From contig NZ_PJAQ01000054.1 in assembly GCF_002836775.1 (NCBI RefSeq), forward strand, positions 186,001-250,000: DNA of 64,000 nucleotides, given 5' to 3'. Each line of letters begins with the position of its first letter. Positions within the stretch are counted from its first letter, which is position 1. The stretch comes from Colwellia sp. 12G3. GTDB taxonomy: Bacteria > Pseudomonadota > Gammaproteobacteria > Enterobacterales > Alteromonadaceae. Made by a program: the position numbers and the translations under genes. The notes under the pieces are model-generated. The model had not been told where the DNA came from. It saw nothing but the letters and a program-made list of their open reading frames with translations, and made no database searches. Positions 36,551 through 45,459 of this stretch are shown piece after piece.

Positions 36551-38959
36551 ATGACATTTTATGGATTTGAAACTTTCCACATTATTTTATTTTTTCTAAT
36601 CATTTATGCTATTTATATTTCACTTATTAGATACCCTAAGGTGCAATATGATAAGGATATACAGAATAAATTGCGTTTAATGGGCTTTAAGTTAAATCAT
36701 AAAGTAAGTAAAAACGCATTTACCTTCTTATCGACAATCGCAGCAGCCGTTTTTCAAGATCGGGGTTTAACATCATCAAATATGAAATTAAGAAGAGATT
36801 GCACCATTTCATGGCTAATCTTTAAAAAGACAGAAGACTTTAGCTACATTATTTTTAATTTTTTAAGAGCTGAAGAGGGGTATTTTGATAACGCTATTGT
36901 ACTGAGCTTTTATGATTTCAAGAATGATAAAAGTGATTTTAATGACATACTTGAAGCGGTAGAACTCTCAGAATTTATTGAGCTTTATGATAACGGAAAA
37001 TATATCTCATTAGTGATTGAGTATAATTCAATTGCAGAGCAAAGCTTAATAAATATACTTGCTGTTTTGGGTATTAATAATGCTAAATATCCAAGCAAGC
37101 CTATCACAGCAGCAACAGAGCATGAGCATACTCAAAATAGCATTAAACATATAATTGATTCTGTTTGGGTGCAGGGGTCTTTACTCTTCGCCTTATGTTT
37201 TTGGTGGGGTAATTTAGTGCTTTACTCTATGCAAACGTTAAGCCTCACACTTCCTGATGATGACTTCATTCCTATTTATTGGGAAAGTAGTCCAATAGGT
37301 TTCAGCTTTTTTTTCGTGATTCAGTTAATATGTTTATACGTTTTTTCTAAGGTGTTCTTAACATTAATTAACAAAAATAAAGAAGAAAATTCGTTCATTA
37401 ATGCTTTATATACAGCATTAATTTCTCTAGCTTTTTTATCACTAAATTACTTCTCTGGGTTTGAGGCAGAAAATAACTTTGTCATGGAAACCGAGCGAGT
37501 TTTGCTGGCAGCAGAGCAAGAACTGGATAATAACATCAGCCAAGCTGATGTTGAGTTTTCATCCAAAAATATTCCGTTAATTTCGCCGGAAATAATTAAA
37601 ATGGTCAAAAATTCAGAGTTTAAATCTCTCTCCAGCAAGCTTGAAACTTACCATACATTATTAGCATCAGATATTTCTTATGATAGCTTGCTTTATAAAG
37701 TGTACCTGTCATTTTCAATTGATGATAAACAAGTGCTAAGCGCTATTCTTCGTTGGAAAAGACAACAACCGGAAAATTTACAACCTGTACTTGCAGAGGC
37801 TTTTTATTACTATGGTAAAGCTTGGCGTACGAGAGGAACAAATGGTTCAAGTTCTACCCCAGTAGAAGATATTAAAGCCATGGAGGTCTTATTGCTAAAG
37901 AGTAAAAAGTTATTGGCAGAAGCAAAGGCTAATAATCGCTTTGAGTTAGTGGCTACTGCTCTGATGATTGATGTAAATAGAACTTTGGGGGATTACGATC
38001 TTGCTCAAGAAATTTATAGTGACGTTATCGGTAAATTTGAAGGCTCTTACTTACTCAGATATCGATTTTTAATTGCCGCTCAACCTAGATGGGGCGGTAA
38101 CTATAGAACAATAAAGCGTGTTGTTGACGAGGCCCAATTTCATAGTGATAAAAATGATCAGTTAGTTTTATTAAAAGGTTACTTATTTGAAGAAGCTGGT
38201 GATATAGCAGCTATAGACGGTGATCATCATGAGGCGGGGATATTTTATAGTAAAGGACTTAAATTCGGCTCAAATGATAAATTATTATGGAAGAAAGGTA
38301 AAAGTGAATATCGTCAGCAGCATTACTCTTCAGCACTAGGTTTTTTTAATCAATCCATTGCATTGAATAGTAATGATCATGACTATTACTATTGGCGATC
38401 TTTAACGCAAACGCGTTTAAAAAATTTCCGTGCTGCAAAAGAGGATCAGCTCTTGGCCAATGCATTACAATCTAATAGTACAAAATATAATGAGAAGACT
38501 GAAGCGCTTACACAAGTAGTGGGTAATGCAAATTATCGGGAATACTATGGATTTTCATTATCAGGGGATGTAAAAGATAAAGCGTTATTAGTCAGTGATA
38601 AAGCAGTAAATGAACAAGCATCTCTTTTATATAAAGAGGCATTATCATCAATCAAAAAAAATGATGCTGATTGGGCAGCAATTAAGTTAATAGAAGCGAT
38701 TGAAATTGATCCACACCAAATAGAGTTTTATCTGGCATTGGATATGGTATTAGGTCAAACAAAACAATGGCAACCCATAATTAATTATTGGCGGAAGTTT
38801 ATCGCGTTATACCCAGACAATAACAGAGCCCATTTTGAAATTAGTGGTACTTACCATCATTATAAAGATGCAAAAAAAGCACTGTATCATCTTAAAAAAG
38901 CTGCTGTTCTAGGACATATAGAAGCCAAAAAATCATATGAAAAGCTTAATCTTAATTAA
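36551..38959 (+). CDS. Membrane protein with C-terminal TPR-like repeats
   Basis: An 802-residue protein I cannot name. One membrane helix at residues 7-26, a cytoplasmic-looking region, then about three more helices (about 204-225, 250-272, 284-304: SLLFALCFWWGNLVLYSM, FFVIQLICLYVFSKVFLTL, LYTALISLAFLSLNYFSG). The rest is helical with tetratricopeptide-like repeats (for example LGFFNQSIALNSNDHDYYYW and EPHRAHFEISGTYHHYKDA-like units near the end), so it should bind partner proteins. It has a good AAGGA site. It ends 11 bp from the convergent CadC-like TPR regulator, and the two share a membrane-plus-TPR design, but a functional pairing is only a guess. Confidence 0.6.
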   Translation: MTFYGFETFHIILFFLIIYAIYISLIRYPKVQYDKDIQNKLRLMGFKLNHKVSKNAFTFLSTIAAAVFQDRGLTSSNMKLRRDCTISWLIFKKTEDFSYIIFNFLRAEEGYFDNAIVLSFYDFKNDKSDFNDILEAVELSEFIELYDNGKYISLVIEYNSIAEQSLINILAVLGINNAKYPSKPITAATEHEHTQNSIKHIIDSVWVQGSLLFALCFWWGNLVLYSMQTLSLTLPDDDFIPIYWESSPIGFSFFFVIQLICLYVFSKVFLTLINKNKEENSFINALYTALISLAFLSLNYFSGFEAENNFVMETERVLLAAEQELDNNISQADVEFSSKNIPLISPEIIKMVKNSEFKSLSSKLETYHTLLASDISYDSLLYKVYLSFSIDDKQVLSAILRWKRQQPENLQPVLAEAFYYYGKAWRTRGTNGSSSTPVEDIKAMEVLLLKSKKLLAEAKANNRFELVATALMIDVNRTLGDYDLAQEIYSDVIGKFEGSYLLRYRFLIAAQPRWGGNYRTIKRVVDEAQFHSDKNDQLVLLKGYLFEEAGDIAAIDGDHHEAGIFYSKGLKFGSNDKLLWKKGKSEYRQQHYSSALGFFNQSIALNSNDHDYYYWRSLTQTRLKNFRAAKEDQLLANALQSNSTKYNEKTEALTQVVGNANYREYYGFSLSGDVKDKALLVSDKAVNEQASLLYKEALSSIKKNDADWAAIKLIEAIEIDPHQIEFYLALDMVLGQTKQWQPIINYWRKFIALYPDNNRAHFEISGTYHHYKDAKKALYHLKKAAVLGHIEAKKSYEKLNLN

Positions 38960-38970
38960 GGACTGTGGGT

Positions 38971-40884
38971 TTATAAATTAACAGCTAACAGCTTTTCCTT
39001 ATTATCTTGTAACCAGTATTTATTGGCATTGTCCTGAATGTATTGCGAGTAGAAGTCGTAGTTCACTTGTGCGATTGGATCACTACATAGTAATAAGGCT
39101 ATATCTAAACTCAGGTCTTTATTTCCAGCAAGTCTTGCTTGTTCAAAAGTGCGCTGTGCATGGTGATTGAAAAGCTCAGTGTTTACATTCGCTTGTGCTA
39201 GCAAGGTTTTAAGATAAGAATTTTGTGCATTATCCGTCGCATTACTTGTAATCAAGGCTTCCGCCTCTATCAGCCTGTCTTGTTTGAGATAATGTTGCAT
39301 TAATTGTCGTCGACTAGATTGCGCGACCCAATGGTCCGGTGTTAACTGTGTATATTCCAATACCTGTTTCCAATGGGGTTCTTTATCTGAAGGCGTTTTA
39401 GCAAAAATAGCGTAATGAAAGGGGATTTTAGCAAAATGATAAATAGGCAATTGGTAACTTTTCATCTTACTTTCGGCTTGTTGTAAGTACAGGTATCTGT
39501 CTACTTCTTCATGGTGTTTATGCGCGAGTACAGATAAGTAGGTTAGTGCATCTAATTCACGTGGCACGTCTTTGGCATCAAGAGATAATTGTGCCGAGTT
39601 AAGTAAATTCACTTTAATCGCGGCATAATCATCTTCTTGATGGTCTAACCATGAATGAGCAAGCCACGCATCGGCTTGACGTTTTAAATCGCCAATTTGC
39701 TCAAAGTACTTAATGGCTGAAGTCAGTTTATGTGAACTTAGTTCATATAACTCTTTACGGGTAAGGATTTGACTCTGAAAAAGTAAGGCATTTCCCAGTT
39801 GTTGCCAATTGCCTTGTCCCTCCGCACTATTCGCCAATTTATCTGCCATGACCATGGCCTTTTCCAATTCTCCCATTTGAATATAGGCACTAATTAACGC
39901 CCCTAAAATAATGAGATCATTAGGAGAACGTTGGTGTGCGATGGATAAGTTTGCTTGTTTAAGTTCTGGCGTTTGCGCGTTATTGAGTAGGTCATAAATG
40001 ACATTCTGCTGTAAATGCTGCTGTAATTGTTTGATAACGTCATCGGTAGAAACACCGGTTAACTGTCCTTGCCAATCAGCAAAAGGCCCTTTCACTAGAA
40101 AATCAATATAACTCTCTTGGTCATGTCTGCGAACTTGCGCCGTTAATATTATTGGGTGAGTAGGCGCTAAGCTGCGATATTGCAGCTCTAGGGTATTGTT
40201 AAACTCTGCAGTGGTGATATTGGGTATCGCGGTGAAATCAAAATATTCGTTATCATCAAGAGTAATACTATCTTCAAGGCGAATGTCATCTTTACCTTGG
40301 ACGTTCGAAATAGGAATGTAAGCAATATTTTTCAGTACACTTTCGCCTTGTGGAGCCGTTGTACTTTGAAAAGTGATTACAACAATAATGAACAGCATTA
40401 CACTAGCAATCAATGCGTATGACCAATAATTCTTTACTTTAGCCTGTGCTGTTGTCGGTAAAGGGCTTGGTGCAGAGCTAGGTAAAGCACTCTGTGATGT
40501 GTTCGATAGAGTAGCCGGAGAAATGGCCGGCGAGGTACTCGATGGAACAACAGCATTATTAGTTGTTCGGTTTTGTTCAGATACTGATAATATCATTTCA
40601 GTAGCTAACAGCCACTGATAGCCTCGCTTAGGAAACGTTTTAATGGCATCGTTACCAAATAAACTTCTTAAATGACTAATGTTTTGAAATACCGCTTGCT
40701 CAGAAACGACTTTACCTTGCCAGACTTGCGCTAGAATATCGTCCTTACTCAGCACTTTGTCTGCTTGTTCAATAAGTAGGGCAAGTAGTTTCGCTTCGTT
40801 GTGGCGAATGGCTAATGACTGGCCATTTTCTACTAAGACTAGACTCTCGCTGTCAAATTCAAAATGTTTAAAGCTATAACGCAT
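38971..40884 (-). CDS. CadC/ToxR-like membrane transcriptional regulator with TPR domain
   Basis: A 637-residue one-component regulator. Residues 1-98 are a winged helix of the OmpR/PhoB type (LAIRHNEAKLLALLIEQADK, DDILAQVWQGKVVSEQAVFQ, HLRSLFGNDAIKTFPKRGYQ). A Ser/Pro-rich linker leads to one membrane helix (about 153-173, YALIASVMLFIIVVITF). The periplasmic part (to 637) is helical with TPR-like units (QMGELEKAMVMADKLANSAE). It should sense a periplasmic condition and act directly on DNA from the membrane. No obvious target is adjacent other than the convergent TPR protein. It is one of two such regulators in the window. Confidence 0.85.
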   Translation of the reverse strand: MRYSFKHFEFDSESLVLVENGQSLAIRHNEAKLLALLIEQADKVLSKDDILAQVWQGKVVSEQAVFQNISHLRSLFGNDAIKTFPKRGYQWLLATEMILSVSEQNRTTNNAVVPSSTSPAISPATLSNTSQSALPSSAPSPLPTTAQAKVKNYWSYALIASVMLFIIVVITFQSTTAPQGESVLKNIAYIPISNVQGKDDIRLEDSITLDDNEYFDFTAIPNITTAEFNNTLELQYRSLAPTHPIILTAQVRRHDQESYIDFLVKGPFADWQGQLTGVSTDDVIKQLQQHLQQNVIYDLLNNAQTPELKQANLSIAHQRSPNDLIILGALISAYIQMGELEKAMVMADKLANSAEGQGNWQQLGNALLFQSQILTRKELYELSSHKLTSAIKYFEQIGDLKRQADAWLAHSWLDHQEDDYAAIKVNLLNSAQLSLDAKDVPRELDALTYLSVLAHKHHEEVDRYLYLQQAESKMKSYQLPIYHFAKIPFHYAIFAKTPSDKEPHWKQVLEYTQLTPDHWVAQSSRRQLMQHYLKQDRLIEAEALITSNATDNAQNSYLKTLLAQANVNTELFNHHAQRTFEQARLAGNKDLSLDIALLLCSDPIAQVNYDFYSQYIQDNANKYWLQDNKEKLLAVNL

Positions 40885-41132
40885 CGTTTACTTAAGTACC
40901 TGAATGATTGTTTCGCATTTATCTTAACTGATTAGTTATCAAAGTGTCAGGGTGGATTGTGTAAATATATTTCCAGTTGAAATTTTATTATCTTAAAGTA
41001 ACGACTTGCTAGTATTCATTTACGTGGCATTATTGATTTAATTTTATTACCTTATTGATTTTGTCGACGGTGTTAGACGTTGTTAGACGTTTGATATTCA
41101 CTAAATTCAGGCTGAAATCAGCGGAGTTGTTA

Positions 41133-41831
41133 ATGTTTCCTCGAAGTAGTCGCCTAACCTTAATTATTATGGCGTTGAGTTTGATTGGCTTATTTTCATT
41201 TGGTGCTATAGCCCATGGTGTAGATGAAAGTACCCGTCTATTTTTACAAAACAATACCGGGGTTCAGTTTTTCCCTTTTATGTACATTGGCGCAAAACAT
41301 ATGGTGACCGGGTACGATCACTTGCTGTTTTTAGCGGGTGTTATTTTCTTTTTATACAAGAGCAAAGACATATTACTTTATGTCAGTATGTTTACTTTGG
41401 GTCACAGCTTAACTCTACTCTTTGGTGTGCTCGGCGATATACAGGTAAATGCCTATATTATTGATGCTATTATTGGTTTTTCTGTGGTGTATAAAGGCTT
41501 TGATAATTTAGGTGGCTTTCAGCGCACTTTAGGTTTCAGTCCAAATGCTAAAATGGCAGTACTGGTTTTCGGCTTATTTCATGGCTTTGGCTTAGCGACA
41601 AAGCTACAAGAGTTTCAGCTACCCCAAGATGGCTTATTAGCGAATTTAATCGCGTTTAATATAGGCGTAGAACTAGGGCAATTTACCGCGCTAATGTTGA
41701 TATTATTGCTGATTAGCTTTTGGCGAAAACATCATTCATTTAAGCAATTTTCAACGGTAAGCAATACCTTATTAATGAGCGCAGGTTTTATGCTGATAGG
41801 TTTTCAGTTAACTGGTTATTTTACTGTTTAG
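41133..41831 (+). CDS. HupE/UreJ-family membrane protein
   Basis: A 232-residue integral membrane protein with a cleavable or anchoring N-terminus (LTLIIMALSLIGLFSFGAIA) and about six helices. Family motifs: HMVTGYDHLLFLAGVIFF (about 65-82), FTLGHSLTLLFG (about 102-113), GLFHGFGLA and FNIGVELGQ, with conserved His and Asp that in HupE/UreJ proteins are linked to nickel or other metal uptake. I chose the ATG at 41133 because GGAG lies 6 nt upstream and the signal-like helix then starts properly; a longer TTG start at 41055 adds a polar stretch with no ribosome site. It is followed by a small anchored protein. No hydrogenase or urease gene is nearby, so the substrate is open. Confidence 0.82.
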   Translation: MFPRSSRLTLIIMALSLIGLFSFGAIAHGVDESTRLFLQNNTGVQFFPFMYIGAKHMVTGYDHLLFLAGVIFFLYKSKDILLYVSMFTLGHSLTLLFGVLGDIQVNAYIIDAIIGFSVVYKGFDNLGGFQRTLGFSPNAKMAVLVFGLFHGFGLATKLQEFQLPQDGLLANLIAFNIGVELGQFTALMLILLLISFWRKHHSFKQFSTVSNTLLMSAGFMLIGFQLTGYFTV

Positions 41832-41894
41832 TAAGCTAAACAGTTTATTATCAAAGAAATAATTTACTAAATTCGATATTGAAGAGATATATTT

Positions 41895-42431
41895 ATGCAA
41901 CATACGTTATCAAATAAGGCCTTGTTAAAATCAACCATTATCGCTGTGGCGATTGCTGGCTTAGTGCTCGTTAGTTTTATATTACCAGCAGAATATAATA
42001 TAGACCCAACAGGTGTTGGCACCAAACTGGGCTTAACGGCTTTAGCTAATCCGGTGGCTACTTCGGAAATTAAAACTAAACAAAATCAGAGTAATACAGA
42101 TAACCAACAAGCAGCCGATATTATTGAAGTTATAGTGCCTGCAGGACGTGGTGTTGAATATAAATTCGCAATGACGCAATTTAAGAAAATGGAATACCAA
42201 TGGCAAACAGATGACACAGCACTTTTCTTTGACTTACACGGAGAACCTGAAGGTGATACTACGGGGTATTATGAAAGTTATGCTATTGCGACGTTAACTG
42301 AAATGAAAGGTAGTTTTACTACGCCATTTACTGGTATTCATGGCTGGTATTGGAAAAACACTTCAGATAAACCGGTTACTGTGAAGCTTAACGTAAGTGG
42401 CGAATACACTATTGTTGGCTTAAAGAAATAA
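41895..42431 (+). CDS. Membrane-anchored periplasmic protein, partner of the HupE/UreJ-like protein
   Basis: A 178-residue protein with one N-terminal helix (about 12-32, STIIAVAIAGLVLVSFIL), then the motif PAEYNIDPTGVGTKLGLTAL seen in a conserved family usually called transmembrane anchor protein. A linker rich in Gln/Asn/Thr follows, and then a beta-rich domain (IEVIVPAGRGVEYKFAM; FTGIHGWYWKNTSDKPVTV) that resembles a small cupin- or cupredoxin-like sandwich without obvious metal-binding Cys. It starts 63 bp after the HupE/UreJ-like gene and is probably co-transcribed with it. Function unknown. Confidence 0.65.
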   Translation: MQHTLSNKALLKSTIIAVAIAGLVLVSFILPAEYNIDPTGVGTKLGLTALANPVATSEIKTKQNQSNTDNQQAADIIEVIVPAGRGVEYKFAMTQFKKMEYQWQTDDTALFFDLHGEPEGDTTGYYESYAIATLTEMKGSFTTPFTGIHGWYWKNTSDKPVTVKLNVSGEYTIVGLKK

Positions 42432-42478
42432 AGCTTTTGGCTGGTTTTAACTCGATTTTAGTGAGCAGTTACTAATGG

Positions 42479-42910
42479 TTAGATCTTTAATAATTGATTG
42501 ACTAACCACGAGTTATCTTTTTTTATTAATTGTATTTGTCTTACTTCTTTATAAATTCTCTCATTGCGTTTTCCGGTTAATAAAACGGTCATACTTACTT
42601 GGATATTAGCTGAATCAATTACTGTTGTGGCTAATCGTTGAGTGTTTATGGTCACTGAGTCGAATGATAAGTTAAGTCCGCGTCGCGAAAAATTATTAAG
42701 CGTTTTATATTTTATGATTTCTTTTTTAAAGCTGACAGAACTCAGTGAAAGGGCGGCATTTAGATCTTTTTGATTATATATCGCATCAAAAAATGCAATG
42801 GTGATATCTGCTTCTGACGGGCCAGATACTTCTTCAGTACAGCTAGTGGTTAAGTAAAGCATAGATAATATAAGTAATAAACCCATATAACGCACTAGAG
42901 GTATCATCAT
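42479..42910 (-). CDS. Small putative lipoprotein
   Basis: A 143-residue protein with a hydrophobic N-terminus and Cys at about 24 (LYLTTSCTEE), an imperfect lipobox because Thr replaces the usual Leu at -3. The mature part (SEADITIAFFDAIYNQKDLN...) looks like a small NTF2-like or DUF-type alpha+beta domain with a hydrophobic end, NSWLVNQLLKI. It is convergent with the anchor protein gene. Not recognised beyond this. Confidence 0.55.
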   Translation of the reverse strand: MMIPLVRYMGLLLILSMLYLTTSCTEEVSGPSEADITIAFFDAIYNQKDLNAALSLSSVSFKKEIIKYKTLNNFSRRGLNLSFDSVTINTQRLATTVIDSANIQVSMTVLLTGKRNERIYKEVRQIQLIKKDNSWLVNQLLKI

Positions 42911-43073
42911 GATTTTTCCTTTTTTTATTATATTAGCTTGTTATTTTTATCTAAAGTTAGCTATGAGGTAAATAATTTAAACGAGTATTAACTCACGCTA
43001 AATGTACAAGTAAATTAGTCTGGTTGTTATAACCATAGCCTTTAGGATTGAGAAAAGAAAAGGGGAAAGTAAA

Positions 43074-43796
43074 CTATTTTAATTTTTCTTTAACTGAAGA
43101 AAAAGGAGAAAGCTTTAGCGCAGTGAGAATAAACTGCTTAAAATTAATCGGCATAATAACGAACAAAGCAATGCCTTTATCAAAGTTAGGATTTATCTGA
43201 CAATAATAGTTTATTTCACTTTTTTCACTGGCTTTAAACGAGTTCACCTCTGACTCACTGTAATTACTACTGCGACCCACATTGAGTAAACAACGTAAGT
43301 TGAGTAACGAACTCAAGTCTCCACTGCCATTGAATTGCTCAAATAACTGTTTGGGTTGCTTTGCTAATTTTTCACTTGGCCAAACTATTGCCGCTTTGTT
43401 GGCGATAGCACGATACATCGCTGGGCTTAACATGGTATCCGCGTAATAAATATTTTTCAGAGGATTTTTAAGCCAATATAAAAAAGCCTGCGTCATTGAG
43501 AATATAAAGGTATTCCCACCCTTTCGGTATTGAGGGTAAAACGCCGCTGATGCTCTAATCAGGATCTCTTGCTCACTTTTGGTAAAAGTAATCAAACAAT
43601 AACCGACGACTTCTTTTTGATAATAATAGATTCGAAGCTTTCGTGAAAACACATCATTGGCATCAAAGTACTTACTAAAATACAGTTCAGCGTCAACATC
43701 ATTGAAGCTAGAAGTAATTAATTTAATAAGTGCTTTTTTAAGAGGGCTATCGAGCCATTTTTTAGATTGGTCGTAGTCAATAGAATTAAGGTTCAT
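43074..43796 (-). CDS. Uncharacterised protein, possible GNAT-like fold
   Basis: A 240-residue cytoplasmic protein with no signal or membrane helix. Its middle (RIYYYQKEVVGYCLITFTK followed by IRASAAFYPQYRKGGNTF) has the strand-loop-helix pattern of N-acyltransferases, with an R.GG stretch where the acetyl-CoA loop (RxxGxG/A) would sit. The match is weak. It is divergent from the dipeptidase gene and separated from the small lipoprotein by 163 bp. I do not assign a function. Confidence 0.5.
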   Translation of the reverse strand: MNLNSIDYDQSKKWLDSPLKKALIKLITSSFNDVDAELYFSKYFDANDVFSRKLRIYYYQKEVVGYCLITFTKSEQEILIRASAAFYPQYRKGGNTFIFSMTQAFLYWLKNPLKNIYYADTMLSPAMYRAIANKAAIVWPSEKLAKQPKQLFEQFNGSGDLSSLLNLRCLLNVGRSSNYSESEVNSFKASEKSEINYYCQINPNFDKGIALFVIMPINFKQFILTALKLSPFSSVKEKLK

Positions 43797-43955
43797 ACGG
43801 TACTTCTAGCTGATTATTGTTGTTTTGGCTATTTTCGATCTTAGCACGGCTAAAAAATCCATTCACCTTATAGAAACTAGATTTAATCTCTTATACTTTG
43901 ACATTAGTGCTTAGCATTGGCAAAGTAATTTTTTAAATGCCAAAAGATAATAATA

Positions 43956-45275
43956 ATGAAACAAATAAGCGCTCACATAAGTAAAAATCATAGCAAAAAA
44001 AATCAATTTAAACCTTCCCCTTTAATGGTCGCGGTTCTTTTATCTTTAGGTGTGGCAGTAAGTGCCTGCCAAGATCCTAATGCTGGCGTGCAAAGTGCGG
44101 CAAAGACCACTGAAACAGAGAAATCAGTAGAAGTTGCTGTGGTTGACCAAGCACAATTAGCCCAAGAAATTTCGAAGAAATATATTATTACTGATGGCCA
44201 TATTGATGTACCGTACCGTTTAGAAGAACTATTCGAAAATGTTGCTGAGCATACAGAACATGGCGATTTTGATTTTCCAAGAGCTGTTGCCGGCGGCTTA
44301 GATGCGCCATTTATGTCGATATATATTCCGGCATCACTTGAAAAAACAGGTGGCAGTAAAGCCCTCGCTGATAAATTGATCACTATGGTTGAAGACATAG
44401 TGAAAGAAGCACCTGACAAATTTTCCTTAGCTTATTCAACGGCTGAAATTGAAAAAAACTTTGCTAAGGGCATCATTTCGTTGCCAATGGGCATGGAGAA
44501 CGGCAGTCCAATTGAAGGTGATTTAGCTAACCTTAAACATTTTTATGACCGCGGTATCCGCTATATTACGCTGACCCACTCAAAAGCTAATCATATTTCA
44601 GACTCCTCTTATGACGAAGCTCGCCCAGCTGGTGGTTTAACTGATTTTGGTAAAACATTAGTAGCAGAAATGAATAATGTTGGCGTTATGGTAGATGTTT
44701 CTCACATATCTGATGATGCCTTTAATGATGTGATGGCGGTAAGTAAAACACCTGTTATTGCTTCACACTCTTCTGCTCGTCACTTTACGCCAGGTTTTGA
44801 GCGTAATATGAGTGATGACATGATTAAAACGCTAGCGAAAAATGGTGGTGTTATTCAAATCAACTTTGGCTCTAGCTTTATTACTCAAAAAGCCATTGAG
44901 TACGGTAAGGTGCGTAAAGAAGCAATCAAAGTTTTCACGGAAGTAAACAAACTCGACAAAGAGAGTGCTGAAATTACAGCATTTAAAGATGAATACAAAA
45001 TCAAAAACCCATACCCATACGCAAGTTTAAATGATGTTATTGATCATTTTGACCATGTTGTTAAATTAGTGGGTATTGATTATGTGGGTATTGGCTCTGA
45101 TTATGACGGTGTTGGTGATAGCCTGCCAAGTAACCTAAAAGATGTGGCTTCATACCCAAATTTGATTGAAGGCTTGTTAAAGCGAGGTTACAGCGAGCAA
45201 GATATTGCCAAGATTCTTTCAGGCAATGTGATGCGTGTTTGGAAAGCTGTTGAGGTTTATGCTGCACAGCATTAG
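43956..45275 (+). CDS. Membrane dipeptidase (renal dipeptidase type, peptidase M19), lipoprotein
   Basis: A 439-residue zinc dipeptidase. The N-terminus carries a hydrophobic stretch ending in the lipobox VSAC (Cys about 38), so it is an anchored lipoprotein. Metal-binding motifs: DGHIDVPYR (about 75-83), GMENGSPIEGDL (about 172-183) with the bridging Glu, MVDVSHISDDAF, PVIASHSSARHF and GIGSDYDGVGD near the end. Such enzymes split dipeptides, including D-amino-acid forms, at the cell surface or in the periplasm. It is a single-gene unit with two terminator-like hairpins downstream. Confidence 0.93.
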   Translation: MKQISAHISKNHSKKNQFKPSPLMVAVLLSLGVAVSACQDPNAGVQSAAKTTETEKSVEVAVVDQAQLAQEISKKYIITDGHIDVPYRLEELFENVAEHTEHGDFDFPRAVAGGLDAPFMSIYIPASLEKTGGSKALADKLITMVEDIVKEAPDKFSLAYSTAEIEKNFAKGIISLPMGMENGSPIEGDLANLKHFYDRGIRYITLTHSKANHISDSSYDEARPAGGLTDFGKTLVAEMNNVGVMVDVSHISDDAFNDVMAVSKTPVIASHSSARHFTPGFERNMSDDMIKTLAKNGGVIQINFGSSFITQKAIEYGKVRKEAIKVFTEVNKLDKESAEITAFKDEYKIKNPYPYASLNDVIDHFDHVVKLVGIDYVGIGSDYDGVGDSLPSNLKDVASYPNLIEGLLKRGYSEQDIAKILSGNVMRVWKAVEVYAAQH

Positions 45276-45293
45276 GTTTAAATAGTTACTAGC

Positions 45294-45337
45294 CCTCATT
45301 AATTTAGCTTAACCCAATTTAGCTAAAATTAATGAGG
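45294..45337 (+). terminator. Long inverted repeat after the dipeptidase gene
   Basis: CCTCATTAATTTAGCT (45294-45309) pairs with AGCTAAAATTAATGAGG (45321-45337) with one bulged base and an 11-nt loop. It lies 19 nt after the stop codon. No T-run follows, so it probably acts together with the next hairpin. Confidence 0.5.
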
Positions 45338-45355
45338 ACTGTTTTGCACATTAAC

Positions 45356-45402
45356 AATTGCCAATCATCTTGCTTATTAAGTATTGAAATTGGCAATTTT
45401 TT
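45356..45402 (+). terminator. Rho-independent terminator after the dipeptidase gene
   Basis: Perfect 10-bp stem AATTGCCAAT / ATTGGCAATT (45356-45365 with 45389-45398) followed by T residues to 45402. It lies between the dipeptidase and the convergent protease gene. Confidence 0.75.
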
Positions 45403-45459
45403 ATATCCGATACTATTTTAAGACGAATGATTACTCGCCCAGTTCAGGTCAAGCACTAG

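Noticed and set aside
41055-41132. Longer start (TTG at 41055) for the HupE/UreJ-like protein
   Set aside because: It adds a polar stretch before the signal-like helix and lacks a ribosome site; the ATG at 41133 has GGAG 6 nt upstream.
41133-42431. HupE/UreJ-like pair as urease accessory genes serving the purine cluster
   Set aside because: No urease structural or accessory gene is in the window, and the pair is 7 kb from the cluster on the other strand; kept only as a hypothesis.
44003-44419. 138-codon minus-strand frame opposite the dipeptidase gene
   Set aside because: It lies wholly antisense to a clearly identified M19 dipeptidase and has low-complexity Ser/Thr/Ala content typical of a shadow frame.
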